A stretch of 64,000 nt of DNA, from contig NZ_JQLI01000001.1 in NCBI RefSeq assembly GCF_000744095.1, forward strand, positions 1,302,001 to 1,366,000, read 5' to 3'. Position 1 is the first letter of the stretch. Each line of letters starts with the position of its first letter. Positions 1 through 8,961 of this stretch are shown in pieces. The position numbers and the translations under genes are program-made. The DNA is from Cupriavidus necator A5-1 (lineage in GTDB: Bacteria > Pseudomonadota > Gammaproteobacteria > Burkholderiales > Burkholderiaceae). The notes beneath the pieces were generated by a model. The model made no database searches. It was not told the origin of the DNA and was given only the letters and a program-made list of their open reading frames with translations.

Positions 1-67
1 CGCAATGTATCACACATTATGATGCTTTCTAAAGCTGGTTCACTGCCATCGCGACTTCAAGTGCGAC

Positions 68-418
68 GTGACAATTGGCGCCGGCAGCACCGGAGAGCAA
101 TTGGTGGATGAGAACTACAAGCTGTGGAGGCAGCGCTGGCTACGATGGCACGCCCGGTCCCTGCTGGCTAGCATGGTTGCGCTAGCCGAGGCCGAACGGG
201 AATCCTTCTTGGACAGAATGCGAGCGGCATACCGCGACCTTGGCGACTTTCCCGAGAGCGAGATTGATTTCATATTTCGGCGCGCAACACGGGGCCTAAG
301 AAAGCTAGGCTCATGTCCTTGTGTTTTCGAAGTTTCGCCGCTCACTCAGCTGCGCATCCGGGCACAAGGGTTGCGGTTGATGGCAGACGCGCCGAGGGAC
401 ATTCCCGAGGACCTGTAG
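68..418 (+). CDS. Small hypothetical protein, 116 aa
   Basis: I do not recognise this protein. It has no signal peptide or membrane segment, is rich in Arg, Glu and Ala, and has a likely helical core around residues 20-60 (RQRWLRWHARSLLASMVALA). The end is Pro/Asp-rich. The start chosen is the first ATG after a GTGCGAC stretch with no clear Shine-Dalgarno, so it is uncertain. The opposite strand carries an unrelated 76-codon frame that looks like a shadow. Codon use is ordinary for a GC-rich beta-proteobacterium. It stands alone, about 160 bp before the EAL gene. No function assigned. Confidence 0.45.
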   Translation: MTIGAGSTGEQLVDENYKLWRQRWLRWHARSLLASMVALAEAERESFLDRMRAAYRDLGDFPESEIDFIFRRATRGLRKLGSCPCVFEVSPLTQLRIRAQGLRLMADAPRDIPEDL

Positions 419-575
419 TGTCGGCTAACATGCGCGTCACCGTTTCATAATAAGTAGCATCGCCTGGCGAGCTGCTAGAACAATACGTCTGCAGCAGGAA
501 CTGGCTGCCTCCCCCGCACATGAATGCGGCTTTCGTGAGTGCACCAGGACTGCTTAAAACTTCCTTCGAGTCCGG

Positions 576-2471
576 ATGGAAAACCTGTCGACGGCAATTC
601 TTTCGGCCCTGACCCCGATAGCGCTTAGCGCAGCCTATTTGGCCATACGCACCTGGCTACCCAATCAGCGAGGTGTGCAAGTCCACTTAGCTATTCTGTT
701 CGGGCTCGCCATGTGGGTCACGCTTGTTACCGCTGCCATGCAAGCCCCAGGGGTAATTGTGGATATGCGCGGAACCTTGCTGACGCTGGCGGTCCTTTTT
801 GGTGGCACCGTTCCCGCATTGCTTGTGGCAGCGGTGGGCGTCATGACGCGATTTTGGATTGGCGGCGTCGGCACGGGGATAGGTATCGCGGCACTGGTCG
901 TGACGTACATCGGTCTTGTCTCCTTACCTCGCATTCTGCCAGCGCGTTTCCGAAACGGAGATACGGTGTCCGGGTTCCACTTGATTGCAGGCGGATTGTG
1001 GGCAAGTTTAATCCAATGGAGTGCCATTCAACTTGCTGAAGTGAGAAGTGGTAAGGATTTAAATGACGTCCTCATGCCTGTGGCGCAGTTCTTGGTGACC
1101 ACCGTCTCCGGTAGCCTATTCATCATGGCCCAACAGCGACGGAATCTGCGTCAGGTGCTGGAATCCCAGCACGAGTTGGCAAAGGAAATGATGACTCACG
1201 ACACAGCGACGGGCTTGCTGAATCGGGCTGGCTTCACGATTGCCTTACAAGAGACATTGAATCGCCACCAAACTTCATCCGACGCCAGATTGGCGGTTAT
1301 AACCATCGGCCTTCATCGATTTCGCGAAATTAGCGATGCCATCGGTTCACAAGCGGTAGACATCCTCCTCGCCACGGTAGGTAGCCGGTTGCGCGGCCTC
1401 GCAACACAGACGCCGTTAGGAAGACTTGATAGCGATACGTTCGGTCTTTACCTAGAGAATATTGGGGAGCGCACTACCTCGGCCTTAGCCGATGAACTTC
1501 ATGCCACCTTCCGTCGACCCATTTCGCTCGGTGCACAGGCCGTCTATCTTCCGCTGAACATCGGGGTGAGCATTTTCCCGTCAGATGGCACATCTTCCTC
1601 GACACTCATATCCCAGAGCGACCAAGCTCTTCGAGTAGCAACTCAACGAGGAGACGGTCACCTTCAATATTTCAGCAGCGAGCTGGAAGCTTCTGCCGTA
1701 AGACAACTGCAACTTGAGTCGGCATTACAGCATGCGCTGAGGCGGACAGATGAGATTCGCGTCGTGTATCAACCGAAGGCGCACCTTGCCACGGGAAAGC
1801 TTGCCGGCGTCGAAGCGCTGTGCAGATGGGATTCCCGAGAGCTTGGAAAGATTAGTCCGTCGGAGTTCATTCCTGTTGCGGAGAGCAGCAATCTTATTAA
1901 TGAATTTGGTGCATGGATGCTTGAGCAAGTTTGCGCCCAAATTAACGTCTGGAGACGACAAGGGTTATCAGCGCCAGTCGTTGCAGTAAACCTGTCAGCC
2001 AAGCAGTTACTGGATAGTCAGTTCCCTGAACTGGCATTGCAATGTGTCCGGCGACACGAAATTTCCACTTCCGCAATCGAATTTGAACTCACTGAATCCG
2101 CTGTAATGATGGACCCTCTCCTGGCAAGGAAGCTACTTGAACGCCTTCGAGGATTCGGATTCAGGCTAGCACTTGACGATTTTGGGACTGGCTATTCAAA
2201 TTTAGCCTATCTAAAAGGATTACCTTTTTATTGCTTAAAAATCGATAAAAGCTTCGTCAAAGACATCGAACATAACAGAGATAGTCGTTCGCTTTGCGGT
2301 GGCATCTTCGCTTTGGGGAGTAGTTTAGGACTGACGATTCTTGCTGAAGGCATAGAGACCGCGGGGCAGCTTGAAATTCTAAGGAATTTTGGCTACCAGC
2401 TTGGTCAAGGATTTTATTTCGCCCATCCACTATCGCCGGATGACTTGGCTTCTCGCTGGCTGGCCGACTGA
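576..2471 (+). CDS. Membrane-bound EAL phosphodiesterase with degenerate GGDEF domain
   Basis: Likely hydrolyses cyclic-di-GMP at the inner membrane. Residues 1-185 hold about five membrane segments; the part around DMRGTLLTLAVLFGG resembles the 5TM LytS/YhcK sensor type. Residues about 207-370 are a GGDEF fold that opens with HDTATGLLNR, but the signature is DSDTF (285-289) instead of GGDEF, so cyclase activity is unlikely. Residues about 385-625 are an EAL domain with E413-A-L, N472, DDFGTGYS (534-541), K555 and E591, the residues expected of an active phosphodiesterase. Codons around 2160-2420 are more AT-rich than in neighbouring genes, hinting at transfer. The gene stands alone and the Shine-Dalgarno is weak, so the exact start is open. 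Confidence 0.88.
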   Translation: MENLSTAILSALTPIALSAAYLAIRTWLPNQRGVQVHLAILFGLAMWVTLVTAAMQAPGVIVDMRGTLLTLAVLFGGTVPALLVAAVGVMTRFWIGGVGTGIGIAALVVTYIGLVSLPRILPARFRNGDTVSGFHLIAGGLWASLIQWSAIQLAEVRSGKDLNDVLMPVAQFLVTTVSGSLFIMAQQRRNLRQVLESQHELAKEMMTHDTATGLLNRAGFTIALQETLNRHQTSSDARLAVITIGLHRFREISDAIGSQAVDILLATVGSRLRGLATQTPLGRLDSDTFGLYLENIGERTTSALADELHATFRRPISLGAQAVYLPLNIGVSIFPSDGTSSSTLISQSDQALRVATQRGDGHLQYFSSELEASAVRQLQLESALQHALRRTDEIRVVYQPKAHLATGKLAGVEALCRWDSRELGKISPSEFIPVAESSNLINEFGAWMLEQVCAQINVWRRQGLSAPVVAVNLSAKQLLDSQFPELALQCVRRHEISTSAIEFELTESAVMMDPLLARKLLERLRGFGFRLALDDFGTGYSNLAYLKGLPFYCLKIDKSFVKDIEHNRDSRSLCGGIFALGSSLGLTILAEGIETAGQLEILRNFGYQLGQGFYFAHPLSPDDLASRWLAD

Positions 2472-2879
2472 GCAGCCCCTCTCCATCATTTCAGGGTGGG
2501 AGCCGCCCTGGTGAGCGTGACCGACCCTCCCTGGAAGATGTACGGAACCCCATACCGGACAAGATTGACCTGGCCATCAGCTTCGCCCGCGATGCTAGGT
2601 GCAGAAGGAAGCGCATTGCAGTGCAGCGGTGCCTCCAAGGGGATTCTGACAGTCATCGGACCAGCAGAGCCTGATTCAACCGGCTGCCAGCAGAATCGGC
2701 TTGTTCGCAGCCTGGCCGGAAACCAGTCCGAAGCAAGCCTACGCCCACATTCGAACCAGCGCGGTGTTCCCTGCGCCATTCAAGCGAGGCAGAACCCAGC
2801 GCCTCCCGCCTGCTAGAGCAATGAGTACACTGAGCGAAGACGCCGGCGCGCGAGGGCTGAACAGGGGCCGACCGCCTAC
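2472..2879. other. Intergenic, no supportable gene
   Basis: About 400 bp after the EAL gene. Short frames exist on both strands, but none has a Shine-Dalgarno, recognisable motif or family resemblance. It may be decayed coding sequence from a removed gene. Confidence 0.4.
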
Positions 2880-2917
2880 AAAAAAAGAACCCGCGTTGCC
2901 GAGGGTGGCAGCGCGGG
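2880..2917 (-). terminator. Rho-independent terminator, minus strand
   Basis: Read on the minus strand, an 11-bp stem (CCCGCGCTGCC paired with GGCAACGCGGG, one G-T wobble, 6-nt loop) is followed by TTC and seven T. It lies about 220 bp beyond the stop of the phaB remnant and probably ended that transcript originally. Confidence 0.75.
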
Positions 2918-3139
2918 TGGTAGTGGGCCTACAGCGCTCAATTTAAAGGCGAATTAGATAACCCTAATATCAGGGTTAACTATTGTGTTGCTCAGACGCC
3001 TCTGTCATTGGCTCGACACAGGACAGAGATACCCACCACGCCTAGCTGCCCGCAGGAAGGCCGCACTGGTTCCTTCCGGTCAAAGCAGACTATGTCCAGC
3101 GCTCCGGCCTGTGTGGAGCGCTGGACGGCCCATCAGGCC

Positions 3140-3602
3140 TCACTGCATGTGCTGCCCGCCGTTGATGGCGATGTTCGCGCCGGTCACGAACGCCGCCTCA
3201 TCCGAGCATAGATACGCAATCAATGCCCCCCCCTTCTTCCGGCTTCCCAAGACGGCCGACAGGAATTTGCGGGATGATTTTGGTATCGAGAATCTCCTGT
3301 GGCACGGCGGTTACCATCTTGGTGCCAATGAAGCCAGGCGAAACGGTGTTGACCGTCACACCACTCTTCGCAACTTCGAGTGCCAATGACTTCGTAAAGC
3401 CATGCATTCCGGCTTTGGCTGCAGCGTAGTTGGTTTGGCCGAAGCCGCCTTTGGAGCCGATGATTGAGGATATGCTGATGATGCGGCCCCAGCCTCGCCT
3501 CACCATCTCCTCGCACACCGGCTTCGTCATATTGAACACCGAGTCGAGATTGGTTCGCATGACCGCATCCCAATTGACTTTGTCCAACTTCTTGAAGCTG
3601 AG
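3140..3602 (-). pseudogene. phaB: Acetoacetyl-CoA reductase (PhaB) remnant, 5'-truncated and frameshifted
   Basis: The C-terminal part of an NADPH-dependent acetoacetyl-CoA reductase of the SDR family, which supplies (R)-3-hydroxybutyryl-CoA for polyhydroxybutyrate. Visible are FKKLDKVNWDAVM, the Asn-containing RTNLDSVF, catalytic SISSIIGSKGGFGQTNYAAAKAG (Ser, Tyr, Lys) and VTVNTVSPGFIGTKMV. After KPEEGGG the frame is lost at a run of eight G (plus-strand C at 3226-3233). Dropping one base restores ALIAYLCSDEAAFVTGAN and the typical ending NGGQHMQ-stop at 3140. The first 100 or so residues, with the cofactor-binding TGGxxGIG, are missing: at about 3602 the sequence switches to an IS4-type transposase on the other strand. 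The insertion probably destroyed the gene. Confidence 0.85.
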
Positions 3603-3940
3603 GAGCTACGCGCAAAGCGTATGAGGCTGCCCGGTCTGGATGCCCCTGCGCTCACCTGTGTAGAGGCCAGGGAGATCGGAACCCCTGCAGGCGTCAAGCC
3701 AGTGGTTTGGCGGTTGTTGACGAACCGAAAAGCGCAGGACGCCGATGCTGTCATCGAACTCGTCGACTGGTACGGAGCCCGATGGGAAGTGGAGATGTTT
3801 TTCCATGTCCTGAAGACCGGCTGCAAGGTCGAAGCGCTACAGCTCTCGCACATGGATCGTGTGGAGCGGGCCTTGGCGCTGTACATGGTGGTGGCGTGGC
3901 GCATTGCCCGCTTGATGCGGTTGGGCAGAACCTGTAGTGG

Positions 3941-5115
<1,175 letters not shown>

Positions 5116-5424
5116 CTATCTCTTTTCCTCGTCGATTCAGGATTGTCCTCCTATCGACCTGTCCGAGGAAATTAGACCATCACAACCTGCCCGGATCTGA
5201 ATGCGTCCCTATTCTTCGACGCCGACGAGATTCGGGGGGCATACGTGCTCGCCAAGAAGGCCCGCCCGAAGACAGCAGTCACACTCAATCAGATGATTCG
5301 GTTGGTTGCTTCCCTGGGTGGGTTCCTCGGGCGCAAGAGCGATGGCGAGCCCGGCGCTAAGACGATCTGGATCGGCACGCAGCGAACCATGGACGGCGTT
5401 TGTCAACGTACTTGTCGCGTCACC

Positions 5425-6504
5425 TCACGCAACCTGCTTTAGTTCTGCTGGCTCAATCCGTTCCGGATTGAGCCAGACTTTGTCGGCCAAGCTCCAGTTC
5501 CGTGTCGACCCTGACCAACGCTCTGGCGTTCTGGCCTTCGCCTCTGCATAGACCGCTTCTCGTTGAGCCAGCACCGCTGCGGATATACCGCTATGGCGCT
5601 GCGCCGGTGTCACGAATTTCAGCCCACTATGCTTGTGCTCGTGGTTGTACCAACGCACGAATCGCTGCGTCCATGCGCGTGCCTCGTCCACGCTGCCGAA
5701 TGCCTGGCGCGGGTAGTCCGGCCGATATTTGCAGGTCCGGAACAGCGACTCGGCGTAGGGGTTGTCATTGCTCACGCGCGGCCGGCTGAACGAAGCGACC
5801 ACCCCCAGGTTTTCCAGGGTGGCCAGCATCGTCGCGCCCTTCATTGGACCGCCGTTATCCGAGTGCAGAACCAGAGGACGTCCAGCCAGACCTTCGGCCA
5901 AACTGGATCGCCGCATGAGCAACGCCGCCAACTCCGCCGATTCCGCCCGATGCACTTCGTGACCGACGATCTTGCGGCTGAACACGTCCAGCATCATGTA
6001 CCAGTAGTAATACTGTCCCTTGATTTCCGCTGGCATCCAGGTGATGTCCCAGCTCCACACCTGATTGGGTCCGGTGGCGCAATGGCTGGTCACCACCCGG
6101 GCCGAGGGCTTGCGCGCACGACCACGGTGATGCTGCTGCGACGCACTACGCAAGACACGATAAAAACTCGACTCCGAGGCCACGTACTGGCCGCGGTCCG
6201 CCAGCGTCGGGACGATTTGGCTGGGCGGCAAACTGGCAAACTCCACGCTGTTGGCTACCTCAAGAATTAGCTGGCGTTCCGGCTCGCTGAGCTTGTTGGC
6301 TGGCGCTGGCCGCTCAGTGGTGGTGCGAGCATCTGCGACCACCTCATCGCCCTCCTGAACCCAGCGCTGGAAGGTGCGCAAGCTCAGACCCAACTCGTCG
6401 CAAGCGTGGGCCAGTCGGCAGCCTGAGCGTTCTGCCTCTCGAATCAACGATATACACAACCGGCGATCTGGGACGCTGATCAGTCGTCCTCTTTTTCTCC
6501 CCAA
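5425..6504 (-). CDS. IS3-family transposase OrfB (element 2), 359 aa
   Basis: DDE transposase catalytic subunit. The frame overlaps OrfA by 25 bp and would start at TTG if translated alone; fusion by frameshift is the alternative. It opens with an HTH-like segment (RLCISLIREAERSGCRLAHA), then shows the integrase core WSWDITWMPAEIKGQYYYWY, VLHSDNGGPMKG and NPYAESLFRTCKYRPDYP with all three acidic residues. It ends 12 bp inside the left inverted repeat. It looks functional. Confidence 0.9.
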   Translation of the reverse strand: MGRKRGRLISVPDRRLCISLIREAERSGCRLAHACDELGLSLRTFQRWVQEGDEVVADARTTTERPAPANKLSEPERQLILEVANSVEFASLPPSQIVPTLADRGQYVASESSFYRVLRSASQQHHRGRARKPSARVVTSHCATGPNQVWSWDITWMPAEIKGQYYYWYMMLDVFSRKIVGHEVHRAESAELAALLMRRSSLAEGLAGRPLVLHSDNGGPMKGATMLATLENLGVVASFSRPRVSNDNPYAESLFRTCKYRPDYPRQAFGSVDEARAWTQRFVRWYNHEHKHSGLKFVTPAQRHSGISAAVLAQREAVYAEAKARTPERWSGSTRNWSLADKVWLNPERIEPAELKQVA

Positions 6505-6977
6505 ATCGCCTGGGCTTTTTTTCTCAGGATGAGCAACGCGGCCGCTTCCGCCAGCGCCTTCTCCTTTCGCTGTAATTCCTTCTCAAGCTGCTGGATGCGC
6601 TTCTTGTCACCTTTCGACTGAAGCCGTTGCTCTCGCGCCTGCTCACCTGCGTTGGCATTGGCCGATCGACAGGCCTCTCGCCAGGCAGCGATCTGCTCGG
6701 CGTAAAGACCCTTGCGGCGGCAATACTCGGCCAATTCCGCTTCATTGAGCGGCGCGGTTTCCAGCACCACCGCAAACTTGTCTGCCGAGGACCAGGCCTC
6801 GGGGTTCTTTCCATCTCCCGGCACCGGGACTCCTTGCGCTTTCATCTGTCGACGCCAAGCATACAGCGTTTGCTCAGTGATCCCCGTCTCCCTTGCCAGC
6901 GCCGACACCAACGCGTTCTCAGGAGGCATCATGCGGCGCAACAGCGCTTCCTTTCTCTCTGCTGAATAGGCTCTCAT
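6480..6977 (-). CDS. IS3-family transposase OrfA (element 2), 165 aa
   Basis: Helix-turn-helix DNA-binding protein. The N-terminal region EALLRRMMPPENALVSALARE and ITEQTLYAWRRQMKAQG form the HTH, followed by a second HTH-like part (KFAVVLETAPLNEAELAEYC, residues 66-95). The C-terminal coiled coil is KGDKKRIQQLEKELQRKEKALAEAAALL. It ends in the GGGAGAAAAAGAGG stretch, where an A5G run could allow slippage into OrfB. It is longer than the roughly 100-residue OrfA of element 1 because of the duplicated HTH region. Confidence 0.88.
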   Translation of the reverse strand: MRAYSAERKEALLRRMMPPENALVSALARETGITEQTLYAWRRQMKAQGVPVPGDGKNPEAWSSADKFAVVLETAPLNEAELAEYCRRKGLYAEQIAAWREACRSANANAGEQAREQRLQSKGDKKRIQQLEKELQRKEKALAEAAALLILRKKAQAIWGEKEDD

Positions 6978-7094
6978 TCACTCTGACTCTACCGCCCCCA
7001 GACTGGGTCAATCGAAATCAGTAACACGACAACTATGCTGACACCGGGGGTGGACGCCGCGCTCACCATTCAAGCACTGCGGGAAGAGTCATGA

Positions 7095-7490
7095 CTTCTG
7101 TATAAGGAAATGGGTTCGTGGACCCATTACTATCAGAAGTTTGGGATGGAAGTGTCTGATTGCGAACCAGGGTTCCAATCCCGGCGACATCAGTAAAGAT
7201 CCTCGCCTGGAGGTTGTTCACATAGAGGGGGAAAACTTACTGGCTACCATGCGTCATAGTTGGCCCGCGATATTATGCATGCGACGCGGAAGGCCGAAGC
7301 TAATGGTACGCATTACCGATGGACGCGAGGGTCCGCGATAAGGCCCCGTTATCGTGACTTATTGACCCAGAGATAGCGAAACGGCAACGGCAGTAGCCGG
7401 CCAGTTGCTGCCGGTGATGTTTGCGCTGCCAGCGGCAGCAATACACGGGAAGGAGCCGGTCGCCGCCATTTGTCAAAGTGGCTAGGCGGT
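7095..7490. other. Intergenic with IS4-type end, otherwise featureless
   Basis: The first 20 bp contain the Tn5-like end ACTTCTGTATAAGGA. The remaining 380 bp carry no gene I can support. A 66-codon plus-strand frame at 7141 lacks a Shine-Dalgarno and any family resemblance. Confidence 0.45.
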
Positions 7491-7985
7491 TTACTTTGTT
7501 GGCGCAGCAGGTGCTGGTACCGCGGACGAGTGATGATCCACAATCAGCCATCGTCCGTTGCGATAGCGATAGACAAAACTGAATCGCGCAGGGCGACTCA
7601 CCGGCTTACCAGCCGCGTCAACGGCCGGTCCAACGAAGGTATATGTGCCGGTGTTGATGGCCATGTCATCATGCACACGGATACGTTGCTCACCAAGGAC
7701 TCCCTTGTAATAGGGAGGCGCCGTACGCAGGAAATTGAAATACTCGCGAACGCTCTCAGGATTGTCACGAATCGTGGCAGACGTGGTGCCCCACAGCACG
7801 GCCTCGGGGTCGTACAGTGCGAGAACTTGTTCCTGATTGTGGCTGCTCATTGCGTCGATCCAGGCGCGCGTCGCCGCGGCAACCTGCTCTTTTGCGACAT
7901 TGTCATCAGTTGTGGTCGTTGCACAAGCCGACAGTACTGTGCTGAGGACAAAAACAATGCTTAACGATGCTGAGCGAGCGGACAT
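7491..7985 (-). CDS. SgcJ/EcaC-type NTF2-like lipoprotein
   Basis: A 164-aa secreted protein of the NTF2/SnoaL superfamily (DUF4440 or CaMKII-association-domain-like). Residues 1-21 are a lipoprotein signal with the lipobox LSAC (Cys21), so it is probably anchored in an envelope membrane. The mature part shows the usual opening helix (VAAATRAWIDAMSSHNQEQVLALYDPEAVLWGT) and the closing strands FSFVYRYRNGRWLIVDHHSS. These folds often bind small hydrophobic ligands, but no substrate can be assigned. It stands alone between IS remnants. The start at 7985 fits the signal peptide. Confidence 0.85.
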   Translation of the reverse strand: MSARSASLSIVFVLSTVLSACATTTTDDNVAKEQVAAATRAWIDAMSSHNQEQVLALYDPEAVLWGTTSATIRDNPESVREYFNFLRTAPPYYKGVLGEQRIRVHDDMAINTGTYTFVGPAVDAAGKPVSRPARFSFVYRYRNGRWLIVDHHSSAVPAPAAPTK

Positions 7986-8305
7986 GCTGGGTCCTTTTTT
8001 TTACGTTACCAATCGATCCGTATCGTGCCGTAAGCTCGCACTACCAGCTTCGGTTTGCACGGAACGCATTGCGTACGGGTGTACACGTCGAAGTTACCCG
8101 CCCTTTTGCAACGCGTCAATTAAACCAAGCAGACGAAATAACGCTATCGCGCGAGGGACTTCCTCGTTTTAACGTCCGCCGGGTGGTAGGGCACGATAAC
8201 GAGTTCGCACTTGGAAAGCGAAGCATTTTGGCAACGTTCACATATGCGGACAGGAATCCCGCGCATGGTGGCCCGGTCCCTGCAGGTCGAGGGACACCCC
8301 CGCCC

Positions 8306-8692
8306 TCAGCGCGCCGTGCCCGGCTTGCAATCCTCCACCATGCCCGCTACGCGACCCGGGCTCATCAGCGGATGCCACTCCCCGGAACTGCGGATCTCGA
8401 CGTCCGTGCCCTGCTGGGCCTGGCGCAGGCTGATCAGGTAGAAATGGCGAACCTCGACGCTTTCGGCGCGGCCGACACGCACGTCCACCTTGCCTGGTTC
8501 GGGATAGGCGACGATGCTGGCATCTTCCTTTAGTCTCCCCTTCAGGCAGAGCACCAGGTCGCTGACGCTGGCGTCCGAACGGATGTGCTTTGGCTCCTGT
8601 GCCTGGATGTAGTCCGCGCTGGCGCCGCCGGCGCAGGCCGCGAGCAATAGCGCCGCAATGAGGGCGATCAGCAATACGCCTGTTCTGTCCAT
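8306..8692 (-). CDS. Hypothetical lipoprotein, 128 aa
   Basis: A small lipoprotein of unknown role. I start it at the ATG at 8692 because AGGAGAAAG precedes it and it opens with a clean lipoprotein signal (MDRTGVLLIALIAALLLAAC, Cys20); the longer frame upstream would bury that signal. The mature part has two short Cys-containing stretches (DLVLCLKGRLKED and VEDCKPGTAR), which could form a disulfide, and a mostly beta pattern. I recognise no catalytic motif. Confidence 0.75.
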   Translation of the reverse strand: MDRTGVLLIALIAALLLAACAGGASADYIQAQEPKHIRSDASVSDLVLCLKGRLKEDASIVAYPEPGKVDVRVGRAESVEVRHFYLISLRQAQQGTDVEIRSSGEWHPLMSPGRVAGMVEDCKPGTAR

Positions 8693-8961
8693 GCTTTCTC
8701 CTGTTGTGGATGCGTCTAAGCTTGCTATAAACGAACGCGTTATGACTCCCCGTACCTCACGCGATACCCACGGAAGCCGTCCGTCACGACCCGTAGCTGT
8801 GCGCCCCAGCCGTGGCGGCGCGGGCAGCAGCACGGCTGCCGTCGGCTGTGACATCGCATCAATCGAGGTCTCATCAGGGCGACATTGTGATTTGCAGGAT
8901 CAAGGCTCATCACCCGGGCATTCAGATACCAGCCCAATATGCGTGAACTGTAGTAATCGCT
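8693..8961. other. Intergenic, no supportable gene
   Basis: About 270 bp between the lipoprotein and the left end of the ISL3 element. A minus-strand frame here (YYSSRILGWYLNARVM) faintly recalls transposase sequence but is too short and mixed to call. Confidence 0.35.

Larger units (their letters stand above)
5413..7031 (-). mobile_element. IS3-family insertion sequence (element 2), complete
   Basis: A 1619-bp element with ends TGTCG...CGACA (left TGTCGCGTCACC, right reverse complement TGTCGTGTTACT), flanked by the direct repeat ACT at 5410-5412 and 7032-7034. It encodes a longer OrfA and an OrfB on the minus strand, overlapping by 25 bp, and differs in sequence from element 1. It landed in the last part of the same IS4-type transposase gene. 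Both frames look intact. Confidence 0.88.

Noticed and set aside
7165..7200. tRNA-like T-arm (CAGGGTTCCAATCCCGG)
   Set aside because: The loop has C where a purine is expected, one stem pair fails, and no acceptor, D or anticodon arm can be found nearby. Probably chance or a very old fragment.
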